From positions 1 through 39,877 of the forward strand of contig DATIGQ010000015.1 in NCBI GenBank assembly GCA_035454605.1: a DNA stretch of 39,877 nucleotides, written 5' to 3'. The position numbers and the translations under genes are program-made. Origin of the DNA: Terriglobales bacterium (GTDB lineage Bacteria; Acidobacteriota; Terriglobia; Terriglobales; Acidobacteriaceae). The notes under the pieces are model-generated. The model was given only the letters and a program-made list of their open reading frames with translations, had not been told where the DNA came from and did no database searches. How positions within the stretch are numbered: position 1 is the first letter of the stretch; each line of letters begins with the position of its first letter. Shown one piece after another: positions 34,638-39,877 of this stretch.

Positions 34638-35306
34638 ATGTCTTCCAATCTCAAGCCCAGTGACTTCTTCACCGCCGATCCCCGGCGGTCGGCTCTCATC
34701 GTCATTGACATGCAGAATGCCTTCGTCGCCGAGGGCGCTCCCTTTGAGACGCCGGGGGCGCGCGCCATGCTGCCGCGCCTGGAACGGCTCATCCGCTTTG
34801 CCCGCGAACACCGCATGCCCATCGTCTGGACCCAGTCCGACCACCGGCCTCCCTACGGCGGCCTGATGCTGCGCAAGTTTCCCATCATCCAGCAGCAGCG
34901 CGTGCTGTGGAGTGGCGAACCCAGCTTCGACATGTATCCCGAGATGTTGCAGCCCGAAGAAGGCGCGCTCGAATACCGCATTGTGAAGCACAAGTTCGAC
35001 GCCTTCTTCGAGACCGACCTCGACGCCATCCTCCGCTTTCACCACGTGGAGACCGTCATCGTCACCGGCACCGCCACCAACGCTTGCTGCGAATCCACCG
35101 CGCGCACCGCCTTCATGCGCGACTACCAGGTGGCCTTCCCCAGCGACGCCAACGCGACCTTTGACGCAGCCATGCATGAGGCCACGCTGCGCAACATCGA
35201 GTTGCTGTTCGGCCGCGTGATGACCACCGACGAACTCCTGGCGGAAATGGAGGGAGCGCTCGCTCCGGTTGCAGGTTCTGCCCAGAGTCATTTGCGCCGG
35301 TCCTGA
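34638..35306 (+). CDS. Isochorismatase-family cysteine hydrolase, RutB-like
   Basis: 222 aa from ATG 34638, which has GGAGA upstream. The triad is D24 (VIDMQNAF), K117 (VKHKFDAFF) and C150 (TATNACCEST). The TNxCxESTxR segment and the later EATLRNIELLFGRV tail recall RutB, the ureidoacrylate amidohydrolase of the pyrimidine Rut pathway, and N-carbamoyl or maleamate amidohydrolases of the same family. It should cleave an amide or carbamoyl C-N bond of a ring-opened product. The order isochorismatase hydrolase, LLM enzyme, alpha/beta hydrolase has the same enzyme classes as RutB, RutA and RutD. It lies 41 bases after the Cys-less amidase paralogue. Confidence 0.85.
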   Translation: MSSNLKPSDFFTADPRRSALIVIDMQNAFVAEGAPFETPGARAMLPRLERLIRFAREHRMPIVWTQSDHRPPYGGLMLRKFPIIQQQRVLWSGEPSFDMYPEMLQPEEGALEYRIVKHKFDAFFETDLDAILRFHHVETVIVTGTATNACCESTARTAFMRDYQVAFPSDANATFDAAMHEATLRNIELLFGRVMTTDELLAEMEGALAPVAGSAQSHLRRS

Positions 35307-35392
35307 TTCGGAAGATGGGTGCTCGGTACGGATAACAACATCGCGCGGCGCGCTCAACCGCACGCAACGTAGACGCTCTTGGCAGGTGTGAC

Positions 35393-36391
35393 TTGGCGAT
35401 TCGATTCAGCATTGCCTTTCAAGGCAGCAAGCCTTTGAAGGAGTACATCCGGCTGGCTCGCATGGTGGAGCAGTACGACTTCGACGCCATCACTGTGTAC
35501 GACGACCTGATGTTCAAGCCCACCTGGCCCATCCTTACCCTCATTGCGGAGCACACCGAACGCGTGCAGGTAGGGCCGGCCATCGTGCATCCCTTTCTTG
35601 TCCATCCGGCCTACACGGCCGGCAACCTGGCCGAACTCGATGAGATCAGCGAGGGCCGGGCGATTCTGGGCATCGGACGCGGAGCCTTTTATGAGTTCCT
35701 TGGCATCCACCCTGAGCGGCCCATCACCGCGGTGCGGGAAGCCATCCGGCTCATACGACGTCTGCTGGCCGGCGACCGCACTCCGTTCCAGGGCCAGGTG
35801 TTCACCGCCACGCCCGAGGCCTCGCTGCGCTGGAAGCCTTTGCGCGCCGATGTGCCGATTTTCGTCGGTACCTGGGGCCCGAAGATGTGCCAGGTGGCGG
35901 GCGAGCTGGCCACGGAAACCAAGTCCGACTGCCTGTGGAACCCCGACTACGTCAAGATCATCCGTCAGAACATCGACATGGGCGCGCGCCGGGCCGGCCG
36001 TGACCCGAAAGACATCGGCATCGCCGCCGGACCTTTATGCGCCATCTCCAACGACCGCGAGGCCGCGCGCAAGATGGCTCGTCTGGCCCTGGCGGTGTAC
36101 CTGCCGTACCTGCATCCCATGACCGAGGTGGCCGGCATCGCGCCCGAGGAGATTCGTCGCGTCCGCGAAGCGGCAGCGCGTGGCAACTTCGAGGAGGGCG
36201 CGACCTATGTCTCCGACCTCTCCGTGCAGAAGTGCTCGGTGGCAGGCCGTCCTTCCGACGTCATCCCGCAGATGGAAACCATGATCGCCGCGGGAGTCAC
36301 GCACATTGCTTTCGGCCACCCTCTCGGCCCCGATTTCGAGCAGGCGCTGCACTTGATCGGCCGCGAGATTATTCCCAGGTTCCGCCGCTAG
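35393..36391 (+). CDS. LLM-class flavin- or F420-dependent oxidoreductase, Mer-like
   Basis: 332 aa. The luciferase-like barrel is evident from EYIRLARMVEQYDFDAITVYDDL near residue 15, QVGPAIVHPFLVHPA near 60, GRAILGIGRGAFYEF near 86, and PIFVGTWGPKMCQ near 155. It resembles methylene-tetrahydromethanopterin-reductase-like members, many of which use F420, but FMN use cannot be excluded. The start is TTG at 35393 with AGGTG six bases upstream; the next in-frame ATG would remove the first conserved strand. It is not closely similar to the LLM protein at 16279. In this context a ring-oxidising or ring-opening monooxygenase is possible, by analogy with RutA. Confidence 0.82.
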   Translation: MAIRFSIAFQGSKPLKEYIRLARMVEQYDFDAITVYDDLMFKPTWPILTLIAEHTERVQVGPAIVHPFLVHPAYTAGNLAELDEISEGRAILGIGRGAFYEFLGIHPERPITAVREAIRLIRRLLAGDRTPFQGQVFTATPEASLRWKPLRADVPIFVGTWGPKMCQVAGELATETKSDCLWNPDYVKIIRQNIDMGARRAGRDPKDIGIAAGPLCAISNDREAARKMARLALAVYLPYLHPMTEVAGIAPEEIRRVREAAARGNFEEGATYVSDLSVQKCSVAGRPSDVIPQMETMIAAGVTHIAFGHPLGPDFEQALHLIGREIIPRFRR

Positions 36392-36431
36392 CGGCGGTTC
36401 GCGGCAGCACACGTATCGTAGGAGATCGCAA

Positions 36432-37157
36432 ATGTCCAACTTCGTTCTGATTCACGGCTCTTGGCACAGCGGCGACGCCTGGAGCCAGACCGCGCAGCAC
36501 CTGAAAGCGGCAGGTCACACCGTCTTCACTCCCACCATCGCCGGCCACGGCAAGGACAGCAACAAGGCCGTCAATCACGCCCAATGCACCCAGTCCATCG
36601 TGGACTACATCGCCGGCAACGACCTGCGCGATTTCGTTCTGGTGGGACACAGCTTCGGCGGCACCATCATCGCCAAGGTCGCCGAAGTCATGCCCGAGCG
36701 CATCCGCCGCCTGGTTTTCTGGAACGCCTTCGTGCTCCAGGACGGCAACTGCCTGCTCGATGAGATTCCGCCCTACTACCGCGAGCTGTTCGACCAGCTC
36801 GTCCGCCAGTCCGCCGACCACACCGTCCTGGCGCCTTTCCCCATCTGGCGCGAGGCCTTCATCAACGACGCCGACCTCGCCCTCGCCAAGTCCACTTACG
36901 AATCTCTTTCGCCCGAGCCCTACCAGCCATTCCAGGACAAGCTGGACATGAAGAAGTTCTATTCCCTCGAGATTCCCCGCAGCTTCCTCAACTGCACCGA
37001 GGACATCGCGCTTCCTCCCGGCGAATGGGGCTGGCATCCCCGCATGTCCAGCCGCCTGGGGCTCTGCCGCCTGGTGCAGATGCCCGGCAGCCACGAGGCG
37101 CTCTTCACCAACCCCAAGGGCCTGGCGGAAAAGCTCATCGAAGCCGGACGAGACTAG
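36432..37157 (+). CDS. Alpha/beta hydrolase of the plant-esterase/hydroxynitrile-lyase-like type
   Basis: 241 aa. The nucleophile elbow is GHSFGG with S74. D191 (NCTEDIALP) and H221 (GSHEAL) complete the triad. The compact form, FVLIHGSWHSGDAW start and MPGSHEALFTNPKGLAEKL end are those of the small esterase group that also contains plant methyl esterases and Hevea-type hydroxynitrile lyases. The lyase hallmarks, a Thr after L-I-H and a Lys after the catalytic His, are Gly9 and Glu222 here, so hydrolysis of an ester or amide is more likely than cyanohydrin cleavage. AGGAG is well placed before the ATG. It is the last gene of the right-hand catabolic group, 40 bases after the LLM gene. Confidence 0.83.
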   Translation: MSNFVLIHGSWHSGDAWSQTAQHLKAAGHTVFTPTIAGHGKDSNKAVNHAQCTQSIVDYIAGNDLRDFVLVGHSFGGTIIAKVAEVMPERIRRLVFWNAFVLQDGNCLLDEIPPYYRELFDQLVRQSADHTVLAPFPIWREAFINDADLALAKSTYESLSPEPYQPFQDKLDMKKFYSLEIPRSFLNCTEDIALPPGEWGWHPRMSSRLGLCRLVQMPGSHEALFTNPKGLAEKLIEAGRD

Positions 37158-37198
37158 CGGCTCTCTCGTGAAATGCTGCTAGCTTGGATTTGTATCAG

Positions 37199-37218
37199 GG
37201 CACGGCTTCAGCCGTGCC
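37199..37218. repeat. REP-like hairpin
   Basis: GGCACGGC and GCCGTGCC form a perfect 8-bp stem around TTCA, 41 bases after the alpha/beta hydrolase stop. It could end that transcript. The motif GGCACGGCTTCAGCCGTGCC looks like a dispersed palindromic repeat rather than a gene-specific terminator, as a second palindromic patch follows at once. Confidence 0.5.
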
Positions 37219-37383
37219 GAAAGGCCGCGGAAATCATGGGCTTTAGCCGCTGCGGTTAGCACCTCAAGCCTTCAGCGCTATACCTATCAGATGGCTTGAT
37301 GGCTTCTAGTGGCTTCGCCCAAGCTCTGGCGCTGGAGCGGCTTCCGTTGCTACGCTTACGGCGAGGCGGGTACAAGATCCGAT

Positions 37384-37451
37384 ACCCTTTGCTGCGCAAA
37401 GGAGTTGGGCACCCTCGGGTTATGTGGCAGCGCAGAAAGCGTGGGCCACCC
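37384..37451 (-). repeat. Hairpin repeat, copy A (inverted relative to copy B)
   Basis: Read on the minus strand this 68-bp stretch aligns with 38272-38341 on the plus strand. The best-conserved 23 bases (37394-37416) match at 21 positions, and the order of the flanking blocks GGGTGGCCCAC and AGCAAAGGGT is the same. It contains the stem CCTTTGC/GCAAAGG with a 3-base loop. Copy B keeps the stem through paired T-to-C and A-to-G changes. Confidence 0.7.
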
Positions 37452-37561
37452 GCACTAAGGAGAAAGTTGCCCAAGAAATCGTAAAGGCACAGGGCCATAC
37501 TAAGGCGATAGAACAGTTGATCAAAGAAATCAACAAGAACCCTTCTCCGGTTCGCAAATGA
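37452..37561 (+). pseudogene. 3' remnant of an unidentified gene, cut by repeat copy A
   Basis: A frame ending at the TGA of 37559-37561 encodes a believable helical C-terminus (KEKVAQEIVKAQGHTKAI and onward to PSPVRK). Upstream the same frame runs into the hairpin repeat, where the translation is no longer gene-like. Its stop overlaps the next start (ATGA), as in an operon. I infer that the 5' part of this gene was lost when the repeat arrived or recombined. No family recognised. Confidence 0.4.
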
Positions 37562-38253
37562 AAGCCAGGACCGTCCTGACGCTTAAGAAATCGGCCAGAC
37601 TCGCTGACCGCTACTGCAGCACGCCTCTCGAGGAGTTGAGGCAACTTGGACTGCAGCTTTCGGCGGAAGAGAGAGCGCAGCAACGGCGAGCGATGCAGCG
37701 CCTGCTAGCGCATAGCCGCTATTCGCACAATGGGCGCATTCGGCAAGGGGCAGTGTATTTCTTGCTCGCTACGCCTGAGCAGGGCATCTCCGTTCTGAGA
37801 AAACTCATGCGGGACTTTTCTAACCCGATCTCTTACGAGATCAGTTTCAACGCGTTCACCGGTCTCGGATTTCAGAAGCCGCCCGCCAGCGCGACCGAAC
37901 GGAAGCAGTTTCTTGACCTCGTCCAGTGGTATCTGTCAAACGTGCCGAGCAATCGGGGGTCCGCTGCCTTTGCGGCTGCGGACCTCTTAGGGGCACAGTG
38001 GAGGTTGCGCGCATCGATTTCAACTCTAATGCGCGTCGCCCGATTCGGCAAGACGCCCGCAGGTCGGGATTGGGCCGCCTCAGGCTTGGAAAGTGCCCTG
38101 AGGCTGGGCTGGCCTTCCAGTTCGGCAGCGAGAACCATCCGCAGACTCGTTCGTCGCGTTAGAAAGAGCGATCCTGGCCGAGGGCGACGCATGATCGCCG
38201 AAGTACTTGGTTCAAGGGGAAAGATAAAGGTGGCTCATGATATTGACCCTTGA
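37558..38253 (+). CDS. Hypothetical protein, HEAT-repeat-like
   Basis: 231 aa, not recognised as a known family. The sequence is basic, rich in Arg, Ala and Leu, and predicted helical. The stretch from about residue 120 to 185 (SAAFAAADLLGAQWRLRASI and following) has the spacing of HEAT or armadillo helical pairs. There is no signal peptide, membrane segment or obvious catalytic motif. The ATG overlaps the stop of the upstream remnant (ATGA). Its 3' end overlaps the start of a truncated frame by 17 bases, so it is probably the intact middle gene of a small former operon. Base composition is less GC-rich than the catabolic genes (35 of 60 G or C in 37561-37620). It lies between inverted copies of a hairpin repeat. 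Confidence 0.6.
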   Translation: MKARTVLTLKKSARLADRYCSTPLEELRQLGLQLSAEERAQQRRAMQRLLAHSRYSHNGRIRQGAVYFLLATPEQGISVLRKLMRDFSNPISYEISFNAFTGLGFQKPPASATERKQFLDLVQWYLSNVPSNRGSAAFAAADLLGAQWRLRASISTLMRVARFGKTPAGRDWAASGLESALRLGWPSSSAARTIRRLVRRVRKSDPGRGRRMIAEVLGSRGKIKVAHDIDP

Positions 38254-38362
38254 CGAACTCATTGAGCGGACGGGCGGCCCACCCCCTTTCGCACCGGCTC
38301 GGCCCTTGAGGGTGCCCCACTCCTTCGCGCCAGCGAAGGGTGGGATTGAAGAAAGCCCCTAG
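38237..38362 (+). pseudogene. 5' remnant of an unidentified gene, cut by repeat copy B
   Basis: An ATG at 38237 opens MILTLDELIERTG, a plausible N-terminus, overlapping the previous gene by 17 bases. After 12-13 codons the frame enters the hairpin repeat and reads through it without coding character to a TAG at 38360-38362. I interpret it as the start of a third gene whose remainder was replaced by the repeat. It could also be a chance frame. Confidence 0.35.
38272..38341 (+). repeat. Hairpin repeat, copy B
   Basis: 70 bp, the inverted partner of 37384-37451. It contains the stem CCTTCGC/GCGAAGG with loop GCCA, extendable through CCCAC/GTGGG with one mismatch. It lies between the hypothetical gene and the convergent aldehyde dehydrogenase gene, where it may also act as a two-way terminator. 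Confidence 0.7.
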
Positions 38363-39807
38363 AACGGGAACGGCCGCTTCCCTTGCTGGATGGTGATCCA
38401 CTTCACTTCTGTCATCTCTTCGATGCCGCAGCGCCCGTTCTCCCGTCCGAAGCCGCTGTTCTTCACTCCCCCGAAGGGTGCGGTGGGTTCGTCATGCAGC
38501 GTGCAGTCGTTGATGTGCACCATGCCCGCCTCCAGCCGCTCCGCGAACTTCAGCGCCGTGTCGATGTCCCGCGTCATCACCGAGGACGAAAGCCCATAGC
38601 TGGTGTCGTTGGCCACCTCCAGCGCCTGGTCCGCGTCCCTCACCCGGATGATCGAGGTCACCGGCGCGAACGTTTCCTCGTGGTACACCTTCATCTTCGG
38701 AGTCACCTCCGCCAGCACCGTGGGCTGGTAGAACGGCCCCTCGTGGGTGCCGCCTGTAAGCAGTTTAGCTCCGTGCGCCACCGCATCTTCTATATGGCCG
38801 TCCACGAAGGCGCAGTGCGACTTGCGGATGATGGGCCCGATCACCGTCGCCGGATCCCGCGGATCGCCCACCTTGACTGTCTTCGTCTTGGCCACGAACT
38901 TCTTGCAGAACTCGTCGTACACCGCGTCTTCCACGATGATCCGCGAGCTGGCCATGCACACCTGTCCCTGGTGGATGTAGGTCCCGAAGGCGGCGCAGTC
39001 CACCGCGTAGTCGATATCGGCGTCCTTTAGCACGATGAACGGATTCTTCCCGCCCAGCTCCATCACGAAGCGCTTGAAGTACTTCGCCGCCTCTGCGGCC
39101 AGGAGTCGCCCCACCCGGTCCGATCCGGTGAACGTGATCAGCTTCACGCGCGGGTCGGCGATCAGTTGCCGCACGATGTCCGGCCCCGGCCCCGAAACCA
39201 CGTTCAGCACCCCTGCCGGCAATCCCGCCGCCTCGAAGATCTCGGCGATCTTCAGCCCCACGATCGGCGTCTCTTCCGAGGGCTTCAGCACGAACGTATT
39301 CCCGGCGGCCAGCGCCATGGCTACTTTCTTCAGCGGCAGGAACATGGCGGCGTTGAACGGCCCGATCCCGGCCACCACGCCCAGCGGCCGTCGCACGGAG
39401 AACGAGAACTGCCCGGGCTGCAGCATGGGCATGGTTTCGCCGGTGATGCGCCGGCACTCTCCCGCCATGGCGCGCAGGAAATCGGTCACCAGGTGGACCT
39501 GGAAGTGCGCGAAGCCCACCGCCGCGCCCGTCTCCGTGATGAGCAGGTCCACCAGCGCCGCCGTTTGCGACTCGGCGATATCCGCCGCCTTCAGCAGGAT
39601 CCGTTCCCGCTGGGCCGCCGGCGTGTTCGCCCACGATGTTCTCGCGCCGTAGGCGGCGGCGATGGCCCGCTCCACGTCCTCCCCCGTCGCTTGATGAATG
39701 TTGCCGATCAGTTCCCCGGTGGCCGGATTGAGGTCTCCGAAGAGCACTCCGCCCGCGGATTCCACCCACGCGCCGCCGATGTAAAGCTTGTGTTCTACGG
39801 TCTGCAT
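38359..39807 (-). CDS. NAD(P)-dependent aldehyde dehydrogenase, aromatic-aldehyde type
   Basis: 482 aa from ATG 39807, with GGAG nine bases upstream; an in-frame TTG at 39822 would add five residues and overlaps that site. It oxidises an aldehyde to the acid. Catalytic Cys is in GQVCMASSR and the general-base Glu in MELGGKNPF; the Rossmann contact is FTGSDRVG, and the C-terminal APFGGVKNSGFGRENG block is typical. The overall sequence resembles vanillin, benzaldehyde and salicylaldehyde dehydrogenases more than betaine-aldehyde or semialdehyde enzymes. It could take an aldehyde made by the StyA-type pathway, as phenylacetaldehyde dehydrogenase does in styrene degradation, but it is separated from that cluster by the repeat islet and lies on the opposite strand. 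Confidence 0.9.
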   Translation of the reverse strand: MQTVEHKLYIGGAWVESAGGVLFGDLNPATGELIGNIHQATGEDVERAIAAAYGARTSWANTPAAQRERILLKAADIAESQTAALVDLLITETGAAVGFAHFQVHLVTDFLRAMAGECRRITGETMPMLQPGQFSFSVRRPLGVVAGIGPFNAAMFLPLKKVAMALAAGNTFVLKPSEETPIVGLKIAEIFEAAGLPAGVLNVVSGPGPDIVRQLIADPRVKLITFTGSDRVGRLLAAEAAKYFKRFVMELGGKNPFIVLKDADIDYAVDCAAFGTYIHQGQVCMASSRIIVEDAVYDEFCKKFVAKTKTVKVGDPRDPATVIGPIIRKSHCAFVDGHIEDAVAHGAKLLTGGTHEGPFYQPTVLAEVTPKMKVYHEETFAPVTSIIRVRDADQALEVANDTSYGLSSSVMTRDIDTALKFAERLEAGMVHINDCTLHDEPTAPFGGVKNSGFGRENGRCGIEEMTEVKWITIQQGKRPFPF

Positions 39808-39867
39808 AATTGTCGTCTCCAAAAGGACCTACCCCAACGGGAACTTCTGTCGGCAGGAAGGAAACGG

Positions 39868-39873
39868 ATTATA
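39868..39873 (-). promoter_or_regulatory. Candidate -10 element of the aldehyde dehydrogenase gene
   Basis: A perfect TATAAT on the minus strand lies about 60 bases before the ATG. The -35 region would be outside the window, so the promoter cannot be confirmed. Confidence 0.4.
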
Positions 39874-39877
39874 ACCC

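Larger units (their letters stand above)
37158..37557. other. 400-base intergenic stretch: dispersed-type hairpin repeats and a gene remnant
   Basis: No intact gene is visible. The left half has a hairpin at 37199-37218 and a second short palindromic patch (GGCTTTAGCC around 37240-37250) of a kind I remember from acidobacterial intergenic repeats, unverified here. The right half contains the inverted hairpin repeat at 37384-37451 and then an AT-richer gene remnant. GC drops sharply near the right edge: 37501-37560 has 25 G or C in 60 bases. Confidence 0.6.

Noticed and set aside
36432-37157. Hydroxynitrile lyase, which would suit a nitrile locus
   Set aside because: The Thr and Lys that mark Hevea-type lyases are Gly9 and Glu222. 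Only the fold and Ser-Asp-His triad are shared, so a hydrolase is the safer call.
37310-37451. A longer protein upstream of the gene remnant, reading through repeat copy A
   Set aside because: The frame is open back to a TAG at 37307-37309, but its translation there comes from the hairpin repeat, which also occurs inverted at 38272-38341. It is not credible coding sequence.

Overview
The window looks like one contig from a GC-rich, Gram-negative soil bacterium, most likely an acidobacterium. This is an inference from gene content: two very large TonB-dependent receptors with an N-terminal carboxypeptidase-regulatory-like domain, an ASPIC/UnbV secreted protein coupled to a TPR multiheme cytochrome, and hairpin intergenic repeats of a kind I associate with that phylum. 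No rRNA, tRNA, CRISPR array, transposase or dedicated transcription factor was recognised.

Left part (1-13.9 kb), mostly housekeeping. The start of a minus-strand gene at the left edge is followed by a DUF2064/TIGR04282-like protein. Next is an NAD-salvage pair, nicotinate phosphoribosyltransferase and nicotinamidase, with an ATGA overlap. On the minus strand lie a TPR multiheme cytochrome translationally coupled to a secreted CRTAC1-like protein, an archease-RtcB RNA-ligase pair, and an RND efflux adaptor and permease.

Middle and right part (14.0-37.2 kb), a dense catabolic locus. A minus-strand operon encodes a StyA-StyB type fused flavin monooxygenase/reductase, an LLM flavin/F420 enzyme, a second StyA-like monooxygenase and an SDR. 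Divergent from it are a third, stand-alone StyA-like monooxygenase, a CN-hydrolase amidase, a nitrilase, a TonB-dependent receptor, a three-subunit molybdenum hydroxylase, a second TonB-dependent receptor, a second amidase-like protein whose catalytic Cys has become Ala, a RutB-like isochorismatase-fold hydrolase, a second LLM enzyme and an alpha/beta hydrolase. I infer a pathway that imports a small aromatic or N-heteroaromatic/nitrile compound across the outer membrane, hydroxylates and epoxidises it, opens it and removes nitrogen by C-N hydrolysis. The substrate cannot be read from the sequence. The two receptor genes each have a CRP/FNR-type palindrome upstream (TGTGA-N6-TCACA and TTGAT-N4-ATCAT).

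Right end (37.2-39.9 kb). An intergenic repeat region is followed by an 820-bp, locally AT-richer islet holding one intact hypothetical gene between two apparently truncated genes. A ~70-bp hairpin repeat in inverted orientation bounds the islet. The window closes with a minus-strand aldehyde dehydrogenase and its -10 element at the edge.
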